Source: Leptodactylus fallax
Lineage: Eukaryota > Chordata > Amphibia > Anura > Leptodactylidae
Assembly (NCBI GenBank): GCA_947044405.1
Contig: CAMRHE010000356.1
Coordinates: 1,240,001-1,304,000 of the forward strand
Direction of reading: 5' to 3'
DNA length: 64,000 nt
In this document: piece by piece, positions 1-10,934 of the stretch
Position numbering within the stretch: the first letter of the stretch is position 1
Layout of the letters: the number at the start of each line of letters is the position of its first letter
Notes under the pieces: model-generated
Seen by the model: only the letters and a program-made list of their open reading frames with translations
Told to the model about the DNA's origin: nothing
Database searches by the model: none
Translations under genes and position numbers: made by a program

Positions 1-1715
1 GGGGATCTGCCAGTATCCCCGACTCAAGTCCATGATGGACAGGTACTGGGCCTTACCTAACTGGTCAAGCAGGTCGTCGATGCGCAGCATGGGGTACGCG
101 TCGTCGACTGTAAACCGCATTAAGTTCCCTGTAGTCTACACAGAACCGGGTGGTCCGGTCCTTTTTGGGCACAAGAACCACAGGTGAAGCCCATGCACTG
201 TGAGAGGGCCGAATCACCCCCAGGTCCAGCATCTCGCCAATCTCCTTGTGCATCTGGACCTGTACCTCCGAGGAGACGCGATATGGCGACCGCCGGATAG
301 GGGCATGATTCCCGGTATCCACATGGTGAATGGCCTGGTCAGTTCTCTCCCGGGCTTCGCGGAGAACAGACCAGGTAGGGAGTGCAAAACTCCATCCAGC
401 TGGGACAGCTGGGCCTCAGCCGACAGGGGGTTCACCTGTGCCTTCTTGTTGGACCCATCCTCCTGAAAATGAGCAAGCAAGTCAACAAGGTCTTCTTCTT
501 CCCCCTCCTCTAACAGACTGCATACCGGAAAGGCAGTAGCTTCCCCGTCATGATGATCCTTCATCATGTTGACATGGAAGACCTTATGCCTGTTCCGGCC
601 TGGATCAACAGTGACCAGGTAGCTGACGCTGTGGACCTGCTGGTGCACGACGTATGGACTGGTCCATTTCGCCTGAGGCTTGTCCTGGGGCTCAGGGACT
701 AGGACCCATACCTTCTGCCCCGGCTGGTATGTTCTCTCATGGGCATTCTGATCATACCAGCGCTTCTGGTCAGCCTGAGCCTGGACCATGTTGTCATGCA
801 CCAGCTGCGCCATAGCCTGCATTTGGTCACGGAATCGCAGGACATACTCCACGACTGGCACACCTTGGATGGCCGTTTCTCCTTCCCAGGACTCTTTCAC
901 AAGAGTTAGGGGCCCACGTACACGTCTCCTGTACAAGAGCTCAAAGGGGGAGAACCCCGTTGAGGCTTGAGGCACCTCCCGGTAAGCGAACAGCAGGTGC
1001 AGGAGATAAGGCTCCCAGTCGCGCCCATGGGACTCGACTAACATCCTGAGCATCTGCTTCAGGGTGCCATTGAACCGTTCACACAGGCCATTGGTCTGTG
1101 GGTGATACGGGATGGACACCAGATGTTGCACCTCTGTTACCTTACACAGGCCTTGCATCAAGGCAGACATGAACTGGGTACCTTGGTCTGTGAGCATCTC
1201 TCTGGGAAATCCAACACGGGAGAAGATGCCTACCAGAGCCTTGGCTTGCGGGGCTGCAGCCAGGTCAGCATTCCACAATGTCTCATTCACATGCTCACTG
1301 ATTACTTTAGCTGGACACACAGCAAGGGGAGACAAAAGGCTAACCCCTCCCTCTGCCTGTGTCTGTGCCTGTGTGGCAGGCTTCAACACCTCATTAAAAT
1401 CATCCTTCAGTACAGACATTTTGTCACAGCGAGGTGGGGCTACTCCCACCCCATATTGGGACACCAAGGGCCCCAAATCTCTTCCCAATAGTACATTGGC
1501 AGGCAGATCAGACACTAGCCCCACATCACGCATCCCTTTTCCCGCACCCCAGTCCAAATGGACGCAATCCATGGGCACAGTTACGCGTTCTTGTCCAATA
1601 CCCTTCAGGGTCAGAGTTTTTCCAGGAATAATACTGTCCGCAGGGACCAAGTCAGGTTGCACCAGAGTAATCTGCTCCCCAGTGTCCCGAAATCCCATGA
1701 CCACTTTACCCCCCC
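1..1715 (-). pseudogene. pol of Gmr1-like element: protease, truncated integrase, start of reverse transcriptase
   Basis: Protease: catalytic DTG with its Asp codon at 1684-1686, and the C-terminal motif LLGRDLG near 1470-1497. Integrase: the second catalytic Asp (LTDQGTQF, codon 1186-1188) and the Glu (CERFNGT, codon 1078-1080) are 35 residues apart, as in D,D35E integrases. They are followed by a GPY/F-like module (KWTSPYVV ... KVFHVNMMKD) at about 555-690. Only about 250 bases separate protease from the second Asp, so the HHCC zinc-binding region and first Asp are missing; this is an internal deletion. Reverse transcriptase begins after a frameshift near 330-350 (PVVLVPKKDRTTRFCVDYRELN). 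It shifts again near 115 and continues to the edge with a block ending SIMDLSRGYWQIP. Not functional. Confidence 0.85.
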
Positions 1716-3051
1716 ACAATGACCTGTTGACTGTTGGCATCGGATTGCAACCCCTCCCTCCCCACCAAGTATACAGATGAGCCAGCTGCCGTGGCTGGGG
1801 AAACAGGGGGGTTCTTAGAGCGGTTGGGGCACTCCGCCTTGAAATGTCCTGGCTGGTTACAAGCATGACACCGCCGGGCCTCTCCTTGGGACTTGGAGGT
1901 GGTCCCTGGGGCGCCCAGAGTTCTTGGGACAGGGGAAGTAGAGGGGGCACCCGGGACAGAGTTTGTCTTACCCCACTTGGAGACCGCAGGCTGTGGTGAA
2001 CTCCAACTTTGCCCCTCCTTCCCGCTTGGGGGTCTCTGCAGTGTGGCTCCTCTCTTGATCCCTTGCTCCCTGGTGGACACATAGTCGTCAGCAATCTCTG
2101 CAGCATTGTCTGCTGTTGTGGGTTTCCGATCACACATGAACTGGCGGACCTCCAGAGGGCACACCTGGAGAAATTGTTCCTTTATCATAAGATCCCCAAT
2201 TCCCTCAAACGTGGTGACAGTAAGTCCTTTGATCCACTGCCAGAATGTAACCTGTAAGTGGTGCAGAACATCCGCATAGCTCTCTGTGGGACCCCGCTGG
2301 ATATTCCGGAACTTTTTGCGGTACACCTCCGGCGTGAGCCGGTATCTCCGGATCAGCGCCGCTTTGATGGTCTCATAGTCCGCGTCCACTGGTAAGCTCG
2401 TGGAAACATCCAGGCCTTTTCCCTTCAGCCGGGGAGACAGGTAACGGGCCCATTCTGCCTGGGGAATATGATGCTGCTTACACACCCACTCAAATCCCGC
2501 AAGAACGAGTCCAAGTCCCCGTTATCTTCCAAGATTGGAAAGTCCTCGGATCGGATCTTTAGTGCTCGGGCTCCTGGAGTTGGTGCAGGGGAAGGTTGCG
2601 CCTGCTGGCAAATTTCCAGCTTTTTTAGCTCAAGCTGATGCTCCATCTCCGCCCGACGCTCTGCAGCAGCGGCCTCTCTCTCCGCCCGGCACTCTGCAGC
2701 AGCGGCAGCGGCCTCTCTCTCCGCCTGGCGCTCTGCAGCAGCTTGGTACTGGTGAATCACCTTCAGACGGGTGTTATAGTCACTGGCGTCTATCTGCTGT
2801 AAGGCCATTTGCAAGTATAAGTCCGTTACACCCACAGAACTGGGGCTACCGGTTCCTCCAGGCACAGTTACCTCTGGGGTCAGGGCACCTGCTGAACCAT
2901 CTGGCATGGTGATGTTTTCTTGTGCCAGCCCCTCAGGACTCTGCTCCTCGTCCTGCCCAGCTGCAGCACTTTCCATATCAGCCATCTGCTCAGCGTTTGT
3001 ATCAGTCAGTTGCTGACGTCCCCTGACTCCACTTCTCAGGGGCCGAGACAT
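1706..3051 (-). pseudogene. gag of Gmr1-like element (SCAN-like capsid, zinc knuckle), frameshifted
   Basis: Structural gag polyprotein of the retrotransposon, which would assemble the particle and bind RNA. I placed the start at the ATG at 3051 (MSRPLRSG...), because the upstream in-frame stretch looks like leader. The first part has an acidic stretch and then an Ala/Glu/Arg-rich predicted coiled coil (about 2640-2760). The second frame (from about 2485) holds a capsid C-terminal region resembling the SCAN domain (RKKFRNIQ ... IKEQFLQVCPLEVRQFM, about 2110-2330). It is followed by one CCHC knuckle, CHACNQPGHFKAEC, at about 1830-1872. A single-base change in the short A run at 2492-2494 separates the two parts. 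The frame stops at 1706 just after a seven-C run, where the protease frame takes over. That SCAN domains derive from Gmr1-like gag is published knowledge; the match here is by eye. Confidence 0.8.
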
Positions 3052-3831
3052 CCACTGAAGTCGTTGCCAAATAAAAGATAGGACAGAAAAAAGAAGAAGA
3101 GAGGGAACAGTACTGTACCAAACTTTCACCGTATTTTAAGCTTGATCTCATACCGCGCTCGTTCCATAGGATTGCCGCAATCCCCAGTGTCTGCGTGATA
3201 CCACACCCACACACTGTTACCCTAATATCCCACCACGCTGCCACCACTGTGAAGAATATCGCCTCGCCCAGCCGCCTGGCACGCCTGCGATCAAACTTCT
3301 TTCTTAACCTACTCACACTCACACACCGTGAGTAGACCGGGTCATAGGATAAAACGAACGAGCGATATAAATTTTATATGTTTAATACCCAAGGGGCGGG
3401 AAAAAGCAAAACCGAAAAAAAAAAAAATAAAAAAACAACCAAAAAAAAAAAAAAAAAAAGAATGATACGGCACATAAAAAAAAACGGAAATAAAATATAG
3501 AAATAATACCAGACCTCAGGAAGATTCCTGATCACAGCTATCTCTTAGCTGTATCTCTTCCAGCTTCCACCCAAAGACTAACACCAACTCACTCTAGCCA
3601 GTGTGAAGACCCTTGTCCAGCCCCACCCTTCACCCCCCCCAGTCAGCCCTCTCCTCACGGAAAGAGGAATCTATGCTGGTTAGAAGGAAAGATGGGTGCC
3701 TGGGTTAGTTGTAGATCATTAGCCCACCCTTCCCCCTTTGGACATCTGGGATATCACACTGACGGGCCAGACAGGCCCTCTCTTCATGGTATGCACATAA
3801 AACCATTGGAGCGAATTGACCACCAATGTAA
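3052..3831 (-). repeat. probable leader and 5' LTR of the Gmr1-like element, boundaries uncertain
   Basis: No open frame continues upstream of gag here. The minus strand has a TATA-like word (TATAAAATTTATA) near 3368-3380 and two long T tracts (plus-strand A tracts at 3414-3460) interrupted by a few other bases. The outer end at 3831 would give an LTR starting TGTTTACATTGG. I could not identify a primer-binding site or the LTR inner edge. The second LTR lies outside the window, so no comparison is possible. Confidence 0.35.
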
Positions 3832-4215
3832 ACACAGCTTTACACTCCTACAGATATGTGACTGATACGAATGAGGAATGATACATGTCCAAGAAAGATA
3901 CATAAATTGAGGGTCTCATCATCACAACATGAGGAATAACACTTTATCTGGGGGAAGAAGGAAACAACCTGATGAGTGCCTTTTTTTTCTCATATCTGAA
4001 ATATATTATAACGTTTCTTGGAATTTCTTGTACTAATGATTTATGCAAAATTTGCAGAAAAGTTTGTTGGCCATTCAAGAATGGCTTTCTCAGACTTATT
4101 CATGCAGTCACTTGACTGAACTGGATAATCAGCTTAATTTTAGCAGATCAACATATGAGCTCACAACTCTGGAACAGCTCTACCTTTAAAGTTCATTTTA
4201 AGTTTAGTTGATATG
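3832..4215. other. intergenic, nothing recognised
   Basis: AT-rich unique-looking sequence between the gypsy-like element and Tc1 copy A. No convincing coding frame or repeat end was seen. Confidence 0.5.
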
Positions 4216-4217
4216 TA

Positions 4218-4434
4218 CAGTGCTGGCCAAAAGTATTGGCACCCCTGCAATTCTGTCAGATAATACTCAATTTCTTCCAGAAAATGATTGCAATCACAAA
4301 TGCTTTGGTAATAATATCTTCATTTATTTTGCTTGCAATGAAAAAACACAAAAGCGAATGAAAAAAAAGTCAAATCATTGATCATTTTACACAAAACTCC
4401 AAAAATGGTCTGGACAAAAGTATTGGCACCCTCA
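4218..4434. repeat. left IR/DR of Tc1 copy A
   Basis: The outer core lies at about 4228-4246 and the inner core at about 4414-4432. It pairs as an inverted repeat with 5640-5852. The last transposase codons start directly inside it. Confidence 0.9.
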
Positions 4435-4436
4435 GC

Positions 4437-5470
<1,034 letters not shown>

Positions 5471-5639
5471 GCTCAATGTGGTACACACAAGGACACAGGA
5501 CAGAGGTTGAGTCAACTTTAATCCATTTCAACTGGCTGCAAGTGTGATTTAGTTATTGCCACCACCTGTTATGTGCCACAGGTAAGTAACAGCTGCTGTT
5601 AATTACACAAATTAGAGAAGCATCACATGATTTTTCAAA

Positions 5640-5852
5640 GGGTGCCAATACTTTTGTCCACCCCCTTTTTTATGTTTGGTGTGGAATTATATCCAATTTG
5701 GCTTTTTGACAATTCTTTTTGTGGTTTTCCATTGACGACAAATTAAATGAAGATATTATTACCAAAGTATTTGTGATTGCAATCATTTTCTGGAAGAAAT
5801 TGAGTATTATCTGACAGAATTGCAGGGGTGCCAATACTTTTGGCCAGCACTG
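5640..5852. repeat. right IR/DR of Tc1 copy A
   Basis: Inverted counterpart of 4218-4434, with the inner core GGTGCCAATACTTTTGTCCA at 5641-5660 and the outer core at about 5827-5843. Confidence 0.9.
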
Positions 5853-5914
5853 TATGTGTGGTTGTTTGGTATGGACATTTTAATAGTAAAACACCTGCAT
5901 TACTGAAGCATATG

Positions 5915-6512
5915 CAGGCTCGGACTGTCCCACAGGTGAACAGGTGAATCCCCCATAGGCCCCTGAGCCAGATGGGGCCCCACTTCACCCTGGCATGGCA
6001 CAGTACATTCACTGTACTTGATACAGATACTCTTCATACAGCATCTCAACCAGGTTATACATCAGTATAATATACTGGGTAAATTTATTTAAGAGACTAC
6101 CCACTTTGTTTTTATATATTGTAGACACATTGGGTGGCTGAGATTACATCTAGTCACAGCACCAGGCCAACCAGGATATTCTTCTGTGGGCCCCATCTTC
6201 TCAATCACATTGCAGAGTCCCCAATAACCAATCATCTTGCAGTGCCTTTCTGCTGCTGGAGGCCTGCTGCTGTGTGGGCACATATCACCAGCTCACAGAG
6301 CTAAGAGGGCCCTAGTTCAAGAAAAGAGCCAGCCAGAAAGCTACTGACAGGGCACCAGGACAGAAATAATCAGAGACAAGGGCTAGGCAGAAAATGTTGT
6401 CAACATTTTAGGAACTTGTGAACAAGTGTCAGGTAATTTATCCATTTAGCTTTGCAGTGGGCCCCCAGAATGAATCTTACTGGTGAACCATAGGCACCCC
6501 AGTTCGACACTG
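5915..6512. mobile_element. hAT-like non-autonomous element
   Basis: The left end CAGGCTCGGACTGTCCC at 5915 and the right end CAGTTCGACACTG ending at 6512 are imperfect inverted repeats of the CAG...CTG kind typical of hAT elements. Related ends occur at 54254 (CAGGATCGGACTGG) and near 32430 (CAGTCCGACACTG). The flanking octamers (AGCATATG and AGTGTGTA) match at only half the positions, so a target duplication is not established. No transposase is present. Confidence 0.6.
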
Positions 6513-7449
6513 AGTGTGTATGCACTAGTTGCTTGTTTAGTAGCTCTGCTCTGGGGTATTGTACATCTGTACTTTGTGTAAGGATAAGTTCCCGGTTTAA
6601 CAGATAAGAACAGCTGCATGGTACTTTTTTGGTACACTGTGGACTCTATAAGGGTCAGTTTTAACTGTAATATGAGACAAAATATGACCAAGGGAAAGGA
6701 GGAGATCTAGGGAGGAAGAGATGGGGTAATTTTGTCAATTATCTGTGTTTAATGTTCTTTGCATTTTTTATATTGGGTTCACATTTTTTATGCTGTAGAA
6801 CCAGTTATTAAGTTTCCTCAGCGGTATATTTATTGGTTACAATACTTTCAACTTACAATGGTCATCCCAAAATGAATTAATATTGTCACTGTACTGTGAA
6901 ATTGAGAAGAAATAATTCTCTTTATCCAGCTTTTAAAGGGGTTGTCTGCTTTTGACACTAAGCAGATCACAAAGTGCCCATCTTCAGGATTCCCCCAATG
7001 ATCAGTCAATTTAAATCAATGAGTTATCCATGTAATGCAGGATAATATGAGTCCTCCAGAGAGAGATGGGTGCCCTTTGTGACTACTAATAGGGTATATG
7101 CAAATAGATTTTCTAAACTGGACATCCTCTAGAGAATTTCCCTCACATGAAATATTGTGTATGTAATTCTTCCAAGTATTATTTTCACATGAATAATATA
7201 ATTCTGGCAGAAGGTATCAGATAATATCAGTGTTACCTGTTCAGAATACTAGCCGATACCATCCTCTAATGAGAATTGTGTTGAACACTTTTGACTTTTC
7301 TTAATGGCTCCCTGTGCAGACAAGAAACCCACAATGCTTTGCTCCCAAGGGATCCTAATAGCTTCATGGCTATATAACATTCTAATAGCTAATTATACTC
7401 ATTGTAAAGTGTTTGTGGAATAGAATGTAGGGAATAAGAAGTATTCTGA
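6513..7449. other. intergenic with half of a TTAA-type element
   Basis: TTAA at 6933-6936 followed by AAGGGGTTGTCTGC resembles the left end of the palindromic TTAA families seen at 55412 and 38087. No right end was found, and the remainder after about 7100 is unassigned. Confidence 0.45.
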
Positions 7450-7740
7450 TATATGTGCTTTAATTGCCGGCATGACTGAGATTGAAATCCAACTTCTCGA
7501 CTTGCTGGCAAAGCTGCAGATCTTTTCAGCAGCGTGCTGGTAGTATCAATTATTTAACATTGTTGGATTGTGCACAGACAGAAGGACCAGTGATCGTTTA
7601 CATGCCAACGGCAGGGAGCAGAAAAAGCTGATCATTTATGGAGGTAGAAACGAGAACCGTGTTAATTGCTGATTCTGCTAGGAAAAATGAAAAGAAAAGA
7701 ATCTCTTATCTGCTCCCATTAATCCCACAGTACACAGAAT
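7450..7740. other. candidate conserved non-coding block
   Basis: Non-repetitive, without an open frame, with several homeobox-like words (TTAATTGC twice, CATTAATC) and a balanced base composition unlike the surrounding repeats. Conservation is an inference only. Confidence 0.3.
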
Positions 7741-8023
7741 GAGTGATGCTAAAGAATATAGTTTTATTCAATTAAAATAAAACATGTGCAGTATATAGAA
7801 GATATACTATAGCTTCCCATCATGTGTAATGAGAACATGGCCTTAAAGGCAGTGTACCATCACTAGAATCTCTTCTAAACCACTAATATAGTGTTGTGAC
7901 ATAGTGAGCATACCATTTTGGGTGAAAGTGCAATCTTGAATAAAGGCGAAGTTTTATATGCAAACTGTTCCATACTGGAAATTATTGTTTTTGGATTGGA
8001 AAGTGCAAAAATAACAAAAGTGC

Positions 8024-8262
8024 AAAATGCGGCGTTTTTACATTACCTGGATAATCCCATCCACACATTGCAGAAAAAAATCTGCAGCGGAAATGCTGCG
8101 ATTTCATAAACATATAGGTATTTTCCATATAGGTATAATAGAGACAGAAATTCTCTATACTCACTTTCTGTGAAAAACGCTGAGGAAAAAAGCGATGTGT
8201 TTCCACGGCAGTCTTTTCTGTAGAGCTTTTTGGCTGCAGCTTGCTATGTGGGGCCTTAGACT
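8024..8262. mobile_element. hairpin element family A, copy A1
   Basis: Carries family A hallmarks: CCCATCCACACATTGCAGAA, a TATAGGTATAATAGA segment, an imperfect CTTTCTGTGAAAAACGCTG block and the terminal GTGGGGCCTTAG. No coding capacity. Confidence 0.7.
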
Positions 8263-8430
8263 CAGAAATACAGCTTTCCTGTGTTTTTTTTGAGCCAAAG
8301 CCAAGAATAGTTACAAAAGGAATGGGAAATATAAAGGAAGTTCTTATACATCTCCCTTCTACTCAATCCACACCTGGCTGTGGCTCAAATATCAGCAGCA
8401 AAATGTGCAACAAAAAAAAACTGCGTTAGG
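8258..8430. mobile_element. hairpin element family B, copy B1
   Basis: A fold-back element. TTTGAGCCAAAGCCAAGAAT on the left pairs with TGGCTGTGGCTCAAA on the right, around a centre with CTCCCTTCTACTCAATCCAC. It abuts A1 on the left and B2 on the right. Confidence 0.7.
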
Positions 8431-8650
8431 CTGAGGCCCCACATTGCAGAAACGCAGCTTTTTTTCGTTGCAGATTTTGTTGCGGTTTTTGAGCCAAAGC
8501 CAGGAGCGGCTTCAAAAGAAATGGGAAATATCTAGGAAGCTCTTATACTACTACCGTCTGCTCAATCCACTCTTGGCTTTGGCTCAAAAATCCGCAACAA
8601 AATCTGCAGCAAAAAAAGTTGTGTTTCCGCAACGTGGGGCTTTAGCCTTA
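8427..8650. mobile_element. hairpin element family B, copy B2
   Basis: A nearly complete palindrome. GGCTGAGGCCCCACATTGC at the left end pairs with GCAACGTGGGGCTTTAGCC at the right end, and TGAGCCAAAGCCAGGAGC pairs with CTTGGCTTTGGCTCA inside. This is the best family B example in the window. Confidence 0.8.
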
Positions 8651-8795
8651 GGCTAAAGCCCCACGTGGCGTCCCGCAGCAAAAAAGCGCTGCGGGAAAAA
8701 CCGCGGCGGGAACGCATCGTGGTTTTTCCCGCAGCACTTTAGACAGAAAGTTCACAGAGGTTTCCCCGGCCTTACTGCAACTTGGGGCCTCAGCC
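8651..8795. mobile_element. hairpin element family A, short copy A2
   Basis: Starts GGCTAAAGCCCCACGTGGCG and ends GGGGCCTCAGCC, followed by TTAA at 8796-8799, which is also the left border of the next element. Confidence 0.7.
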
Positions 8796-8799
8796 TTAA

Positions 8800-9146
8800 G
8801 CTAAGGTCCCACGTAGCGAGCCGCGGCCAAAAAGTGTAGTGGTAAAAACCGTGGCAGAAACACATTGCGGTTTTTCCTGCAGCGCTTTTCACAGAAAGTC
8901 TGCAGAGTTTTCTTCTGCGGACTTTCTGCTTCAGTTATCCTATACAGAAACCACCAGTGTTTCCGTAGGTATAATTGACATGGTGCTACTTACAAAAATG
9001 CTACGGTTTTTGAAAATGCACCATGTTTACTACAGATATTTTTCTGCAATGTGTGGATGGGATTAGCCAGAATCCAATCCACTTTGCAGTGACAGTAAAA
9101 TGCCACGGACCAAATCATGGCTTTTATGCTATGTGGGGCCCTCTTA
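8800..9146. mobile_element. hairpin element family A, long copy A3
   Basis: Starts GCTAAGGTCCCACGTAGCG after the TTAA at 8796-8799 and ends TATGTGGGGCCCTC. It has the full family layout: a CTGCAGCGCTTTTCACAGAA block, a small CTGCGGACTTTCTGC hairpin, a GTAGGTATAATTGACATG segment and the GATTAGCCAGAATC block. There is no open frame of interest. Confidence 0.75.
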
Positions 9147-9956
9147 ATCTGTAAATGAGCTAGTCGACCTGGACATTGATGTACCTGCTAGAGAAACCAT
9201 TTTCACAAGTGGTTGCAGCCCAGCCTGACCTGAATCCTAAAATAAAGCTTGACAGGTTCCAATTGTGGTGACTACAGGTGAAAATTAGCACTCCAGTAGA
9301 CGTGGCCATGTCCCAGGTGCTTAAAATAGCATGATATACATGAATTAAAAATTAATTTTCTCCACAGCAAGACTGAACATTAACAGAAGAAAAGGTACGT
9401 TCACTTTGTCATTAATGGTAACATACACAGGTTGTAAGTGCTTCAGAAGTGATTTTGGTGGTAGAGTCCCTTTAATACAGTCCCATCATGGGTGCATCAC
9501 CTGGACCTCCCATTGATTTACTGAACTGAACATAAATCACTCTAGGGATCTACAGTGATCTAAGCTTGATTCAATAGAACTGCAGTCATAATATACATCC
9601 TATATTACAATTGTATTACAAAGCAGGTGCTAGACGTTAGTAGGACAGCGACATGATTTACTATCAGGAATACTGTGTGTCGGCAGTCATTGGTTATAGA
9701 TGGATGTGTTTTGTGGTTGAAACTACTTGTGGGACTGTGACAGGAGAAATAAAATAAATGCTTTGCTGTATTTTTATATTGGTTATGGAGAGGTTGTGCT
9801 CTATAAAATGTTATTTTCAGTATGAGATAAAAAAAAAAAAAAAGTAAATGCTCCAATAAAAGCAATAATGGTGTCTGACATCAGACTTTGCATTGTAGCA
9901 AGAACGCATGGTCTTTAAAATTTGGAGGGATGTTAAATGGTTATTGGGCTGCAGGT
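9147..9956. other. intergenic, nothing recognised
   Basis: AT-rich, with an A tract at about 9829-9843. No gene or clear element ends were seen. Confidence 0.5.
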
Positions 9957-10790
9957 CTCCTACTGAACATCATAATACACACCTCAACTGTTACTGAACC
10001 TCATTTTACAAACTTCAGCTGCTGCAGAACATCATAATACAGACCTCTTCTGCTACTGAATGTCATTATACACACCTCAGTACACACACCTCAGCTGATG
10101 CAGAACCTTATTAAACACACCTCTCTTGTTATACATAGTTTTGCTACTTCAGAACATCATAATACAAATATTTTCTGCTCCTGAACCTCATTATACACAC
10201 TTCAGCTGCTGCAGAACATCATAATACACACCTTAGCTTCTACTGAACCTCAGTATACAGACCTAAGCTGCTGCAGAATCCTATTAAATACATCTCTATT
10301 GCTATAAAACATCATAATACACAGATTTCTGCCTCTGCAGAACCTAATTATACACACGTTCCCTGCTACAGAACATCATAATACACACCTTAGCTTCTAC
10401 TGAAATTCAGTATACACAGCTCTACTGATGCAGAACCTTATTAAACACACCTATATTGCTATAGATCATAATACACAGATTTCTGCCTTTGCAGAACCTG
10501 ATTATACTCACTTTTGCGGCTACTGAACATCATTATACAAACCTCAGTTTCTGAAGAACCTCATACTCCACACTTCAAGTGCAGCAGAACCTCATACACT
10601 ACACACCAGCTGTCACAGAACCTCATACACTACACCCCAGCTGTCGCAGAACCTCATAATACACACCGACAATGATACAGAACTTTATAATGCACACCTC
10701 AGCTGCTGTAGAACATCACAACAGACATAGCTGATGTTACAGAGCTTCACAAGACACACCTCAGCTGCTAGAGAAGCTTATAAACTTCTG
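9957..10790. repeat. degenerate 31-bp minisatellite
   Basis: About 26 head-to-tail units of 31 bp, each with a core such as CTGCTGCAGAACATCATAAT followed by ACACACCTC. Units vary at many positions and a few are shortened or lengthened. Units abut with no unique spacers, so this is not a CRISPR array. Confidence 0.9.
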
Positions 10791-10934
10791 TGCACGTGTT
10801 GGAGGCTCCATCACAGCTCTGTTTAAAAATGCCAGACAAAATAGTGCGGCATGCTGCACAGTCTCAATATAGTCAATATTTATGTTGTGGAAAACCACTG
10901 TAAAACAAGGAATTTTATCACATCTGATTTAATC

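Larger units (their letters stand above)
1..3831 (-). mobile_element. Gmr1-like Ty3/gypsy LTR retrotransposon, decayed, 3' part outside window
   Basis: On the minus strand the order is gag (coiled coil, SCAN-like capsid C-terminus, CCHC knuckle), protease, integrase, then reverse transcriptase, which runs off the left window edge. Integrase before reverse transcriptase is the domain order of the Gmr1 group of deuterostome Ty3/gypsy elements; most Ty3/gypsy elements have integrase last. The copy is dead: gag is shifted near 2492-2494, gag and pol are split at a seven-C run (1709-1715), integrase lacks its front half, and pol is shifted again near 345 and near 115. The outer right boundary at 3831 is a guess, chosen because the minus strand there begins TGTTTACATTGG, a plausible LTR start. 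No target duplication can be checked because the other LTR is outside the window. Confidence 0.85.

Noticed and set aside
214..350. C-terminal extension of the integrase frame past the reverse transcriptase start
   Set aside because: The reverse transcriptase motifs are in the neighbouring frame, so this tail is out-of-frame reading.
3160..3260. Primer-binding site for the gypsy-like element
   Set aside because: Several CCA-containing words are present but none could be matched to a tRNA 3' end with confidence.
9957..10790. Possible CRISPR-like array
   Set aside because: Units are contiguous, degenerate and lack unique spacers; a vertebrate minisatellite explains it.
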